From: Bacillus sp. UNC438CL73TsuS30
Lineage (GTDB): Bacteria > Bacillota > Bacilli > Bacillales > Cytobacillaceae
Length of the DNA: 64,000 bases
NCBI RefSeq assembly: GCF_000482325.1
Contig: NZ_KI535296.1
Location: 200,854 to 264,853, forward strand
Direction of reading: 5' to 3'
The notes below the pieces were generated by a model, which did no database searches, was not told the origin of the DNA, and saw nothing but the letters and a program-made list of their open reading frames with translations. Within the stretch, counting starts at the first letter, position 1, and every line of letters begins with the position of its first letter. Positions 1-11,900 of the stretch are shown one piece after another. Made by a program: the position numbers and the translations under genes.

Positions 1-1
1 T

Positions 2-3000
2 AAAGTGATTGTGAAGGACATTGTTGAAACCGCTAACAAATATGTGAAGGAAATGAAAGATCAAGGTGCGGATGTCATTGTTGCTATTGCTCACTCAGGC
101 TGTGATGTGACAAATGATGGGCAGCAGGATGCTGAAAATGCTGTTTATTCTCTTGCAAAGGTACCTGGTATTGATGCGCTTCTTTTTGGTCATGCGCACT
201 TAAATTTCCCTGCCGGAAAAGAGTTCCATCAAGGTGGAAAGTCAGAGAACCCAGATCTTCCGGGACTTGATACCACGCAAGGTACAATCAACGGTACACC
301 TGCAGTAGAAGCAGGATTTTGGGGTAATAATCTAGGTGTCTTAGACCTAGCATTAGTTCAAAAAGAAGATGGATCATGGACTGTTGATAAAACGAAATCA
401 AAATCAGTCGACCGCCCCGTAACAGATGCTACAGCTGTTGATGATGAAATTGTTAATGCTGTAAAAGCTGAACATGAAGGGACACTAGCCTATGTACGGG
501 GGAAAATTGGTGAAACTACTTCACCAATGAACAGCTATTTCTCACGTGTAATGGACGACCCTACAATTCAAATCGTAAACAATGCACAAACTGATTATGT
601 GAAAAATTGGATTAAAACCAATCGTCCTGACCTTAAAGATATTCCTGTAATTTCTGCGGGTGCTCCATTTAAAGCTGGCCGGCAAGGGGCTTTAGATTAT
701 ACCAAAATTGATAAGGGTCCCCTTTCGATTAAGAGTGCTAATGACCTTTATTTGTATAACAATACGCTAAAAGCCGTGGAATTAACCGGTGCAGAAGTAA
801 AAGAATGGTTAGAAATGTCTGCGTCCCAATTTAATAAGATCGATGCAAATAATCCGGATGCTCAAGAATTGATTGACTACGGATTCCAGCCTTATAACTT
901 TGATGTGATTGACGGAGTCAAATATCAAATCGATGTAACACAGCCAGCAAGATATAATTATAGCGATGGCACAATTAAAAACGCTGATGCTCACCGTATT
1001 ATTCATTTTACTGATATGGATGGAAAACCAATTGACCCTGATAAGAAGTTCATAGTGGCAACAAACAACTACCGTGCAAGCGGAGGAGGTAACTTCCCAG
1101 GGACAAAAGGTGGTAAGGCAACAATTGTTGTTGATTCTCCTTATGAAAACCGTCAAATCTTGATGGATTATATCAAAGAAAAAGGAGTAGTAAATCCATC
1201 AGCTGATAATAACTGGAAGATTGCTCCGATTGATGGTGCTGCAAAAACGTTAACATTTAAATCATCACCAGCAGCAAAAAATGTGTTAGATTCTACACCA
1301 AATGTAAAGGATGTAGGGGCCTTATCAGATGGTTCTGGATTCGAACAATATACATTAGATCAAAACGTACATGTTCAATTATTGGGAATCAATGACTACC
1401 ATGGTCAGCTTGATACATGGAAAGCGATTAAAGATACAAATGGCAATATTACTGACTACTCAGGCGGTATTGAATGGCTTGCAGGTTATTTAGAGCAAAG
1501 AGAAGCTGCAAACCCTGCTAATACGCTTATGCTTCAAGCGGGAGATTTAGTAGGAGCAAGTCCGCCAGTATCTGCCCTATTACAAGATGAGCCGACGATT
1601 CGTTTTATGAATGAACTTGGCTTTGACGTAGGTACAATCGGTAACCATGAATTTGATGAAGGCGTTGCTGAAATGAAACGTCTAATTGATGGCGGCAGCA
1701 ATCCAAGAACAGAGAAATACGAAGAAAAGTATGGCAAATTTACAGGTTCAACTATGGATTATGTAGTGGCAAACGTAGTAGATGAAAAAACCAAAGAACC
1801 TATTTTACCTCCGTATACGGTTAAAGAAGTGGATGGTGTAAAAATTGGCTTTATTGGGGTTGTAACAACTGAAACACCAACTATTGTTACACCAAAGGGT
1901 GTTGAGGGTGTTGAGTTTACTGATGAGGTTGAAGCTGTTAACAAATACGCAAAAAAATTAACGGATGAAGGCGTTAAGACGATTGTTGTTCTAGCCCATG
2001 ATCCGGGTACATCTAAAACGGATGGAACGAATGCGACTGGAAAAGTCGTCGACATGGCCAAAGCAATTGATTCTACTGTTGACGTTATTTATGGGGCACA
2101 TGACCATAAATACTTAAATACAAATGTTAATGGCAAGATTTTAGTTCAATCCTGGTCATATGGTACGGCTTTCTCTGATATTGATTTAACAATTGACCCA
2201 GTAACACAGGATATCGTTGACAAAAAGGCTGAAGTAGTGGATACACTACATAGCAAAATTACTCCTGATAAGCACATTGAAGCTGAGCTTGCCGGTTATC
2301 AAGAGGATATCAGACCAATCACAAGTCAAGTAATGGGTGAAACAACTGATGTAATGAGTAATGCGGCTAATGCAAGTGGAGAGTCTGTGCTAGGTAATTT
2401 TATTGCGGACGGAATGAAAGCAACGACAGGTACTGATTTTGGATTCATGAACTCCGGTGGTATTCGTAACCCGCTTCCAAAAGGAACGATTACATGGGGA
2501 GATTTATTTAAAGTTCAGCCATTCGGTAATGATTTAGTTACGATGACTATTAATGGAGACCAAGTCAGAACATTATTAAATCAACAATTCCAGGCACCTC
2601 CAAGCTATAACAAAATTATGGCAATCTCTGGCTTACGTTACACCTGGTCCGATAAATTACCATATGGACAAAAAGTCCGTGATATCTATCTTCCAGATGG
2701 ATCGAAAATTGACCCAATTGGGGAATACACTATTACGGTTAATAACTTTATGGCTGATGGCGGCGACGGATTTGCAGTCCTTAAGTCTGGTAAAAACCGT
2801 GTTACAAATAAGGTAGATTTAGATGCATTTGTTGACTACTTTAAATCCTTTACAGGTCCAGTTAATTCACAAATCGAGGGACGAGTAAGAAATATTGATA
2901 TAACTCCTGCTGCTCCAGTGGTCGATTCAGTAAATGACCAAGATAAAAAGGTAACAGGCAGCACCGTTGCAAAAGCACTAGTTAGAGTAACTGCAAATGG

Positions 3001-4405
3001 AAAAATAATTGGTTCAACTACTGCATCCGAAGAAGGAAACTTTACAATAGATATTCCAGTTCAAAAGGCTGGAACATCCCTAACTGTGGTTGTAATAGAT
3101 GATAGATCAAATGTAAGTTTTGATGCAAAAGTCATTGTTAAAGATGTAACGGATCCGGCAGCACCTATTTTTGATACTATCACAAATAAAGATCTTCAAA
3201 TCACTGGTCATGGTGCAGAACCTGGAGTAGATGTTTATATCACAAATGGAGTCTTTAAGTTCCATACCGTAGCAGATGAAGAGGGTAAATTCAGTGCTCC
3301 ATTATTCGCTACACTACCGGCGGGAACTCCTGTATATGCATTCTCTGTTGATGAAGGTAAAAACCTAAGTCCTATCGCATATACTATTGTTAAGGATGTT
3401 ATTGCGCCTAGCGCACCGGTAGTAAATGATGTGAAAAATGCTGATAAAAAGGTAACAGGAACGGCTGAAGCTGGTTCTACTGTCACTGTATCCAATAGTA
3501 AGGAAGTTCTTGGCAGTGCTGCTGCTGGTAATGATGGAAAATTCTCAGTTTCATTGAAATCAGCACAAAAAGAAGGTACAGTGCTTACTATTGTTGCAGC
3601 AGATGCATCCGGCAATAAGAGTGATCCTACTACTATAACTGTTGGTGACAATACACCACCTGCAGCTCCTGTTGTAAATGATGTAACTGAATTTGATAAG
3701 AAGGTTACTGGTAAAGCAACAGATGCTTTCAAAGTCATAGTAAAAGCTGGCACGAAGGAATTAGGATCAGACGTTGTCGATAAAAATGGTATCTTTAGTG
3801 TTACATTAACGGCAACTCAAAAAGCAGAAACTGTCTTAACAGTAGTCGCTGTTGACAAAGCTGGTAACACAAGCTCAGCAACAACTGTAACGGTATTAGA
3901 CAAAACAGCTCCTAAGAAGCCTGTTGTAAATACCGTAGATGACAATGACAAAAAGGTAACTGGTAAAGCAGAAGCAGGTTCAAAAATTACAGTTAAGACT
4001 GGAAAAACTGTATTAGGTTATGGTGTTGCAGATAAGAACAGTGGTTTTACTGTTACATTAAAGGCAACGCAAAAGGCTGGGACCGTCCTAACGTTAACTG
4101 CAACTGATAAAGGTAAAAACGAGAGCCCTGTTGCTACCGTAACCGTAGTAGATGATACGAATCCGGCGATTCCTTCTGTTGATAATGTAACAGCTAAGTC
4201 AACGAAGGTAACTGGTAAGGCTGAGGCTGGTTCAAAAGTAACTGTTAAAGTTGGCAAGAAGGAACTTGGTTCAGATACAGCTGACAAACACGGTAAATTT
4301 TCTGTTAATATAAAGAAGCAAAAAGCTGGTACTGTTCTTTCTGTTACAGCGAAAGATAAAGCTGGAAACGTAAGTGACGTCAAAAAGGTAACTGTAAAGA
4401 AATAA
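2..4405 (+). CDS. yfkN: YfkN-like bifunctional nucleotide phosphoesterase, 5' end missing
   Basis: The reading frame is open to the left edge, so the start and signal peptide lie outside the window. The visible part has two calcineurin-type phosphoesterase units. The first is cut: the end of its metallophosphatase domain (GHAH near residue 60) and its 5'-nucleotidase C-terminal domain (NNYRASGGGNFPG) remain. The second is complete: metal-ligand motifs NDYHGQL (about residue 460), GNHEFDEG (about 546) and GAHDH (about 696), then a nucleotidase C-terminal domain with NSGGIRNPLP and NNFMADGGDGF. Six Ig-like repeats of about 80 residues (xKKVTGxAEAGS type) complete the protein. The arrangement matches B. 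subtilis YfkN, a wall-associated 2',3'-cyclic phosphodiesterase and 5'-nucleotidase. Unlike typical sortase substrates it ends in VTVKK with no LPXTG tail. Role inferred: extracellular nucleotide salvage and phosphate release. Confidence 0.9.
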   Translation, partial: KVIVKDIVETANKYVKEMKDQGADVIVAIAHSGCDVTNDGQQDAENAVYSLAKVPGIDALLFGHAHLNFPAGKEFHQGGKSENPDLPGLDTTQGTINGTPAVEAGFWGNNLGVLDLALVQKEDGSWTVDKTKSKSVDRPVTDATAVDDEIVNAVKAEHEGTLAYVRGKIGETTSPMNSYFSRVMDDPTIQIVNNAQTDYVKNWIKTNRPDLKDIPVISAGAPFKAGRQGALDYTKIDKGPLSIKSANDLYLYNNTLKAVELTGAEVKEWLEMSASQFNKIDANNPDAQELIDYGFQPYNFDVIDGVKYQIDVTQPARYNYSDGTIKNADAHRIIHFTDMDGKPIDPDKKFIVATNNYRASGGGNFPGTKGGKATIVVDSPYENRQILMDYIKEKGVVNPSADNNWKIAPIDGAAKTLTFKSSPAAKNVLDSTPNVKDVGALSDGSGFEQYTLDQNVHVQLLGINDYHGQLDTWKAIKDTNGNITDYSGGIEWLAGYLEQREAANPANTLMLQAGDLVGASPPVSALLQDEPTIRFMNELGFDVGTIGNHEFDEGVAEMKRLIDGGSNPRTEKYEEKYGKFTGSTMDYVVANVVDEKTKEPILPPYTVKEVDGVKIGFIGVVTTETPTIVTPKGVEGVEFTDEVEAVNKYAKKLTDEGVKTIVVLAHDPGTSKTDGTNATGKVVDMAKAIDSTVDVIYGAHDHKYLNTNVNGKILVQSWSYGTAFSDIDLTIDPVTQDIVDKKAEVVDTLHSKITPDKHIEAELAGYQEDIRPITSQVMGETTDVMSNAANASGESVLGNFIADGMKATTGTDFGFMNSGGIRNPLPKGTITWGDLFKVQPFGNDLVTMTINGDQVRTLLNQQFQAPPSYNKIMAISGLRYTWSDKLPYGQKVRDIYLPDGSKIDPIGEYTITVNNFMADGGDGFAVLKSGKNRVTNKVDLDAFVDYFKSFTGPVNSQIEGRVRNIDITPAAPVVDSVNDQDKKVTGSTVAKALVRVTANGKIIGSTTASEEGNFTIDIPVQKAGTSLTVVVIDDRSNVSFDAKVIVKDVTDPAAPIFDTITNKDLQITGHGAEPGVDVYITNGVFKFHTVADEEGKFSAPLFATLPAGTPVYAFSVDEGKNLSPIAYTIVKDVIAPSAPVVNDVKNADKKVTGTAEAGSTVTVSNSKEVLGSAAAGNDGKFSVSLKSAQKEGTVLTIVAADASGNKSDPTTITVGDNTPPAAPVVNDVTEFDKKVTGKATDAFKVIVKAGTKELGSDVVDKNGIFSVTLTATQKAETVLTVVAVDKAGNTSSATTVTVLDKTAPKKPVVNTVDDNDKKVTGKAEAGSKITVKTGKTVLGYGVADKNSGFTVTLKATQKAGTVLTLTATDKGKNESPVATVTVVDDTNPAIPSVDNVTAKSTKVTGKAEAGSKVTVKVGKKELGSDTADKHGKFSVNIKKQKAGTVLSVTAKDKAGNVSDVKKVTVKK

Positions 4406-4416
4406 AATTATGAGGA

Positions 4417-4449
4417 AGGCCCCTGATGTTGCTTCAGGGGCCTTTTTTT
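4417..4449 (+). terminator. Rho-independent terminator after the yfkN-like gene
   Basis: A 10-bp GC-rich stem (AGGCCCCTGA pairing with TCAGGGGCCT, loop of seven bases) is followed by a run of seven T. It begins 12 bases after the stop codon. Confidence 0.9.
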
Positions 4450-4483
4450 GAAAAGATAGGGGGCCGTCCGTAGTGGAGTAAAC

Positions 4484-4517
4484 AAAAACTGGTTTTGCAA
4501 GCGCAAAACCAGTTTTT
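4484..4517. terminator. Bidirectional terminator between convergent genes
   Basis: A perfect 15-bp inverted repeat (left arm AAAAACTGGTTTTGC, loop AAGC) is flanked by A-runs and T-runs, so it can act in both directions. It lies just past the stop of the minus-strand HupE-like gene and is that gene's probable terminator. Confidence 0.85.
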
Positions 4518-4525
4518 TTATTTAG

Positions 4526-5737
4526 TTAAAGGAATAATCTTTGAACGAGCCAAATGGCTCCCAAAATCACAATGGCAACTGATCCGTAGCGAACAATTTT
4601 TCCAGAAACCTTTTGCTTGAACATATAGGTCAATAGCGGAAGTAGCAAAAGGACAATAGATAATTGAACAGCTTCAATCCCAAGATTAAAATTTACTAAA
4701 GCAACGGCAAGGTCCTTTTTAGGAATCGCCATTTCTCGTAAAAGGGTTGCGAAGCCAAGTCCGTGAATTAAACCGAATAAGAAGGTAATCGTCCAGCGGT
4801 GACGGATTTCCTTTCGAAAAATATTCTCTGCTGCTACATAACAAATACTAAAGGCAATCGCCGCTTCAACAAATCTTGAAGGTAGGGTGACCACACCTAA
4901 AACCGACAGCGTTAGTGTAATACTATGTGCAAGCGTGAACGAGGTGACAATGGCCGCATATTGTTTAAACGTTTGTTTTCTAAATAATAACGCTAGCAGA
5001 AATAACAAATGATCGTAACCGGTTAAGATATGCATCATCCCTAGCTTAAAAAACGAAAACCAGGTTGATGTTGTTGTCTGAACATGTGGAGCAGGAGGCT
5101 GCTGTTGTTGATTTTGATCCGGTTGTACCGATTGCCCGCTATCAGATTGTTGCTCCTGTTGAACCTCGGTTAACAGCATTGTCCATGTCCGGTTATCCCC
5201 TTGTAAAGCTGCTTCACTTGTTTCACCATTATAATTAGCGGAAATCAGATTTACATAATTCGTTGTCGGGTCGTTGGCATAAAAACCATCATTAAAGCTA
5301 ATCGTTTCCCCAGGAGAAAAGTCAGGGTACTTTAAATAGATAGAAAGAAATATTTTGTTTGATTTTTTTACGATCTTCATTTTTTCTAGTTCTGGAGTCT
5401 GCTCCTTGTTGTCTTTATCAAGTGCAATTCCCTCGGTAAGCAGCTCTTCAATATGATGCTTTTCTTGATCAATCTCCGATTGTTGAAGAACCCAGTCTTT
5501 GTTTTTATCAATTCCTTCGATTAATTCCATAATCGAAAGGGTATCAATTGAAAAAACCACTTCTGTTTTGTTTTGATCCATTGTTATTTGCGTATAACTA
5601 GCACTATAGGCATGCGCTTGTGCGGTCAATGGGTGGTAAACACTAGATATAAACACTCCGAATAGAAAAATGGCAAGAGAAAATCTATATATGGTAGACG
5701 TCTGACCTCGTCGAATTTTTACTGGAAAAACGTTCAC
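4526..5737 (-). CDS. HupE/UreJ-family membrane protein with an extracellular N-terminal domain
   Basis: 403 residues. There is a signal sequence (cleavage likely near AQAHA, residue 42), then an extracellular domain of about 180 residues and a Q-rich, P-rich linker (about residues 195-225). The C-terminal half has six or so membrane segments with family motifs GMMHILTGYDHLLFLLALL, TSFTLAHSITLTL and FGLIHGLGFA. These His/Asp motifs are typical of the HupE/UreJ_2 family, whose better-known relatives are linked to nickel or cobalt handling. The true substrate is unknown. Residues 77-88 (DKNKDWVLQQSE) fit a 12-residue EF-hand calcium loop. The gene is alone on its strand and reads towards the yfkN-like gene. 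The start at 5737 is preceded on its strand by a GGAGG-type site. Confidence 0.75.
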   Translation of the reverse strand: MNVFPVKIRRGQTSTIYRFSLAIFLFGVFISSVYHPLTAQAHAYSASYTQITMDQNKTEVVFSIDTLSIMELIEGIDKNKDWVLQQSEIDQEKHHIEELLTEGIALDKDNKEQTPELEKMKIVKKSNKIFLSIYLKYPDFSPGETISFNDGFYANDPTTNYVNLISANYNGETSEAALQGDNRTWTMLLTEVQQEQQSDSGQSVQPDQNQQQQPPAPHVQTTTSTWFSFFKLGMMHILTGYDHLLFLLALLFRKQTFKQYAAIVTSFTLAHSITLTLSVLGVVTLPSRFVEAAIAFSICYVAAENIFRKEIRHRWTITFLFGLIHGLGFATLLREMAIPKKDLAVALVNFNLGIEAVQLSIVLLLLPLLTYMFKQKVSGKIVRYGSVAIVILGAIWLVQRLFL

Positions 5738-5964
5738 TTAAAAACCTCCTGAATTACTATATTGAAATAATTTCCTGAATGTACCAATTTTTTATTAAAA
5801 ATCAAATTACCTTAATATAATCACATTTTACCTGGATTTGTATACTCTGGGAAGCAAATTATCATATTATTTATATAATAAAAAATTCATTTACTAGTAT
5901 CCATAATTTCAAAAATTTTGTAGAATTAAAGAGTATTAGAATGATATTAAAGGGAGGTTAGAAA

Positions 5965-8900
5965 GTGGATTTTAGAAATAAAAATTTTAAGCGCTGGACA
6001 AGCTCGTTTCTGGCTGTTTTACTCCTAATCAGCACGTTTTTGCCAAGCGGTTTGATTGGCAGGGCACATGCCGAGATGGCTGACCACGTCGTTATTTCCC
6101 AGTATTTTGGTGGTGGAGGTAATTCAGGGGCTCCATACAATAAGGACTTCATAGAATTATACAATCCTACAGATCAGGATGTTGTTCTTGATGGATGGTC
6201 TGTCCAATATGCTGCCAAAACTGGAACGTCTTGGGGCGTAACGAAATTAGGGGGAACCATTAAATCACACGGTTATTACCTCATTGCCGAAGCAGGCGGA
6301 GCAAATGGTGTAGATATAGGGACGGCAGATGCAACTGGTGCTTTAACGATGTCCGGTTCAGATGCGAAAGTTGCTTTATTTAAAGATAAAACGAATGCGG
6401 CCTCTGGGTCAAAACCTGCTGATGCAATTGATTTTCTAGGAGTGGGTATTGCGGACGCCTTTGAAGGAACTGGAGCAGCAAAAGCCCCATCTAACACAAC
6501 AAGTGTTCAACGTCGCCCATATGCAAACGTTGACCCTGCACCTGGTAAAGGCAACGCGTGGGATACGGATGATAACAAAGCAGACTTTTTTACAGGACCT
6601 GTTGTAGCACCAAGAAACACTGCAAGCCCAACGGAAGATCCAATGGTTCCGCAAATCAGCTTGCAACCTAAAGGAACAAATATTCAATTTTTACAAGATG
6701 GCACATCCATTACAGTAAAAGGTAATGCAGATGCTGTTGAACCAAATTCTACTGTTAATGTTTATGAAAACGCAACCAAGGGAACTGCTCTTGGAACAGC
6801 TACCGCTGGGGAAGATGGAAGCTTTAATATCAGCTTTACAACTGATAAAACCCTTGCATCCGTATTTGTGGCTTCAACACAGACGGATCTTGCTGAGAGT
6901 GCGGCAATTGAAGTTAAGGTTGCAACACAAAGTACATCAGTGGATCAGACCAAGCTTAGCTTCACAGTTTCCAATGGAACTGGTACATTAATCGGAAACG
7001 CAGGCAGTGCCTCTGCCATTGCAAGCATTAATGTTTATTCAGATAACACTGTATCTTCAAGCGCAAAATTAAACACGCAAGAGATTAAAGCCGGTTCGGC
7101 AGGAGATTTTACCGCAATAATAAGTAATGCTCCAAATACTGTATATGTAACGCAGATTTCCAACTCTGCTAAGGGAATTATGCTGGAAAGCGTTCCTGTC
7201 TCCGTTACAAAAGCAGATACGTCTGTTATTACATCCATTAAAGATGTAAGAGACTATGATAATACAAATGGACAGCCTAAAAATCTAAATAAGACATTTA
7301 CGATTGAAGGTGTCGCAACTGTAGATAACCAAATTCTTGGTACACAAAAGCAAAACTTCTACTTACAAGATGCTTCTGGCGGAATCAATATTTTTAGCAC
7401 AACCTATGAAACTCCTTTTAAAGTTACAAAAGGTGATAAATTAAGGGTTACTGGTAAGGTTATTGTTTACAACGGACTTCTAGAATTTGATACTACCTCC
7501 ATTGAAAAAATCAGTGAAGGTGAGCCAATTCCAGAACCAAAGGTTATGTCGATCGTTGACTCAACTACCTTTGCGACAGCAGAGCCGCTTGAAGGTAGCC
7601 TTGTAACTGTAACTGGAAAGGTATCTGCAACTGCAAGTACTCCTCCTAACTACAATGTAACCTTTGTAGATGAAAACAACAAAGCAACAACATTAAGGGT
7701 TATGGGTACAACAGGTATTGTTCCTGATACAGATTTAGTAACAGGTAAAAGCTACACGGTAACTGGTGTATTAGGTCAATATACTACCAATAAAACACAA
7801 TTAACTTCCGGATATCAAATTTATCCACGAAATGTAAAAGATATTGCTCCAATTTTAGGTATTACGCATACAGCTTTGACAGAAGTATATGAAGATACCA
7901 ATGTATTATTTGAAGCAAACGCTGATGGCGCAGAATCTGTAACTGTCTACTACAGAGAAACAGGAAAAACAGATTATGCAGCTTTGCCAATGACAAAAGG
8001 CAGTGAAAGCCGCTATACAGCAACATTAGATAAAGCAGATATCACTCAAAATGGCTTTGAGTATTATATTGAAGCAAAAGCAGGGGAACAGGTAAAAACA
8101 GCTGGTACAAGTGATAAGCCTTATACTGTTAAAGTAATTAAGGACACAGTCGGACCAGAATTCAGCGGTGAAACTCCACAAAATGGAGATAAGATTGAAA
8201 CACCTCATCCTGAAATTTCTGTATTAATTAACGACCCTAGCGGAGTGGATGAAACTTCCGTTAAATTTACTTTTGATGGTAAGGAAATAACGGCTCCAGA
8301 TGCAGTGATTAGTAAAACACAAGTTAAATATACTCCTGGTGAAGACCTTGCCCTTGGAACTCATACAGTGAAAGTCGAAGCAAAGGATGCAAAAGGAAAT
8401 ACAAGCTTAAAAGAATGGACGTTTGAAATCGTTCCGCGATTCACGGGCGGCCATCACTACCGTGGTACAACACATAACCATACGAACATTTCACATGATG
8501 GTGCTGGAACTCCAGAAGATGCGTTAAAGGCTGGTAAATACCACCACTATGATTGGTTTGCGTTCTCTGACCACTCCCATGATATTGATCCTGATCTGCT
8601 TGGTAAAGATACTGTTGACCATAAAGGTATGCAGGAACGTACAGGTGGAACACAGTGGCAAATGACGAAAGACCTTGCGAAGGAATATACAAAAAATGGT
8701 GAATATGTTGTCTTTCCTGCGTTTGAAATGACTTCTACTACATGGGGACACTCAAATATTTTTGGAACGGACAATTTTATCGACCGAAATATTAATGGAA
8801 AGCAATACCAAGATTTAAATCAGTACTATGCATGGGTTATGACCTATGATGATATCGTTGGTCAATTTAATCACCCTGACATGTCTGCAAATGCATTCAA

Positions 8901-11900
8901 TAACTTCAAGCCGTACAATAAAGATGTAGATCGATTATTTACAATGCTTGAAGTTGGTAATGGTTCCGGTCACTATGGTTATGCGAATGCTGAAGCTAAG
9001 TTCTTCTCCGCACTAGATTTAGGTTGGCATGTTGCCCCTACTTACGGTGAAGATAACCATGAAGGAACTTGGGGTCAAACAAACCAACGTACGGTTATCG
9101 TTGCGGATGATCTTTCCCAGGATTCATTAATGCGTTCTATGCGCAATATGCGTGTGTACATGGAAGAAGATCCAAACTTCACTTTAGATGTTTTAGCAAA
9201 TGGCTACTACATGGGTTCAACCGTTGATAGCAAAACATTAAAGTTTGATATCAAAGGAAGCGACCCTGTGGCAGAAGCTCATAACAGCACAGATTACAGC
9301 TACCTTCCAACCTCTTATAAATCAGACGATAGAATTGCAAAGGTTGAACTGATTACAAGTGGAGGCAAGGTAGTGGATTCTATTGCACCAATGACAAAAG
9401 ATTTTACATGGAATCCAACTTATACCGTTTCAAGCGGCCAGCAATGGTTTGTGGTAAAAGTTACACAAGCGGATGGCGAAAGAATTTATTCTGCTCCAAT
9501 CTGGTCAAAAGAACAACCGGTTGATGTAAAAGTAAATGGTATTGATATCGACGGCGGTGTTGTGATCGGCGGAAACCCTTCAAAATTAACTGCAACGGTT
9601 GCCAATAATGGTACACAGCCAATCAATGACCTTAAGGTAGATTTTTACTATGATTCAGTAGATCAGGGTCATTTCATTGGAACAAATGATATTGCATCCA
9701 TTTTAAGCAAAGGTTCTTCGACTGCATCAACAACATGGACGAATCCTTTAACAGGAGATCATGAGATTATAGCAGTAGTAACATCAAAAGAAGGACTGGA
9801 TATTGGGGATGTTCAGTATCATTTAGCAGTAAAAATTAAGCAGCCGCTAGGCATTAAAGTGTTAATCGATGCGAAACATGGCAACGAAAACACATCAGGT
9901 GACAGCGGTTCGTATAAAGACAATTTAAAAGCATTCACATTACAGCTTCAAAAAGAAGGCTATACAGTTACTGAAAATACAGCAGCAATTACCGATGATG
10001 TTTTAAGCAATGTAAAAGTTTTAGTAATGACTGCCCCAAGAACAGCACTTACAGCAGATGAACAGGCTGCAGTTGCGAAATTTGTGAAAAATGGCGGCTC
10101 ATTATTGATGGCTGGTAAGAGTAACAATAGCTCTGACCCATCTATTAATAATGGTTTACTAAGCGACATTGGTACAGCAATCCGCATGGGTAACGACGGA
10201 GTCTTTGATGATAGTAAGACAGGAAACTTCTGGTCTGATCCTGCTGTAAGCCCATGGGCTGTAAGGGTTCACCCAGGTCTTGTTTCTAATTATATTACGG
10301 ACCGAGTATCGTTTGTTGATTACTACAGCGGTACAAGCTTGTCTGGCCCAGATAATCAGCCGTTAACTCAAACCGGCAATGTTACGATTCTTGCAAAAGG
10401 TAATGAAACGACTTATCAAGGTAATATTAAGGGTGGCAATACGTATGATGCTGTTTCTGACAGTACAGGCGGATCGCAGATACCATTAATCGCTTCTGAT
10501 GAAATCGGCGATAACAAGGGTCGTGTGGTTGTCACTGGTATGAACTTCTTTAACGATAAGCAAATGGATGAGTCATATGAGCCAAAAGGAAATAATGAGT
10601 TAGCACTCAACGCTGTGAACTGGCTTGCACATCGCGATACTAAGGTTACGAAGATTGCCGATGTAAGAAAATTAGATGACGATCAAGAAGCAGTAATTGA
10701 AGGAACGGTAACAACCGGCGCCGGCGTATTCTTCGATGCGTTCTATGTTCAAGATGAAACTGGCGGAATCATGGCATTTAAAGAAACGCCAGACGAGACA
10801 TTAAAAGCAGGGGACAAAGTTCGTATTTACGGTCACCTTAAAACCTATGAAAATAACAAAGAGTTCGAGTTTAATAGCTATGCAATGGATGTTATTAAAA
10901 TTGGAAAAGGTACACCGATTGAACCAAAAGTAGTTTCAACAGGTGATGCAACTTCAGCTGAAAACCAAGGACTTCTAGTGAAGGTAACAGGTAAAGTTGT
11001 AAAACAATACGATGAGAATTCATATGTAATCAACGATGGCTCTGGTGATGTATTAGTATTTACGGACGGATACATCGTGAACCAAAGCGGTGCTGTTCCA
11101 GCACTTCATAAAGGCGATACCTTAGAGGCAATCGGACTATCAGGTGAATTTGCTGAAGGTGATCGTATCCGCGTACGAAATACGAAAGAACTAAAAGGAA
11201 CAGATGAATCTGCTCCGGATGCACCAGTTGTAAATACTGTAACGGATAAAGATACAGTGATTACTGGTAAAACGGAAGCTTCTGCTCAAGTAGTGGCAAA
11301 AGCCGGTGATAAAGAACTTGGCAGCACACAGGCTGATGATGCAGGAACCTTCTCCATTACAATTGAGAAACAAGCTGCTGGAGTTGAAATCAGTGTAACA
11401 GCTGCAGATGCTCTAGGCCATGTAAGTGATGCAACGGTAGTAAAAGTAAGCGATACAACAGCTCCGGATGCACCAACTGTTAACCCTGTAACAGATGCAG
11501 ATCAAGTGATTACTGGTTCAACAGAAGCTTTAGCTTCAGTAACAGCAAAAGTTGACGATTATGTAGTTGGTACAGCGACAGCGGATGAAAATGGAAGCTT
11601 TGAAATCAAGCTTGATGCGAAGTTATTAGCAGGTTCAACCGTCTCTGTAACAGCAACAGATGCATCAAATAATGAGAGTGCTGCTGCGGAAATTACGGTT
11701 AGCGACGTAACAGCTCCAGTTGTAACAGGAGTTAAAAACAACGGGCTTTATAACCGTGATGTAATGGTCAGCTTCAATGAAGGAAATGCTACATTAAATG
11801 ATGAGCCGATTGAAAATGCAACAGTTGTTCATGAAGATGGAGACTATACTTTAGTCGTTACTGATGCAGCTAATAATAAAACAACTGTAACCTTCACGAT

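Noticed and set aside
3235..3753. Minus-strand frame of 172 codons opposite the Ig repeats of the yfkN-like gene
   Set aside because: It mirrors a repetitive coding region, has no ribosome site and no sensible protein features.
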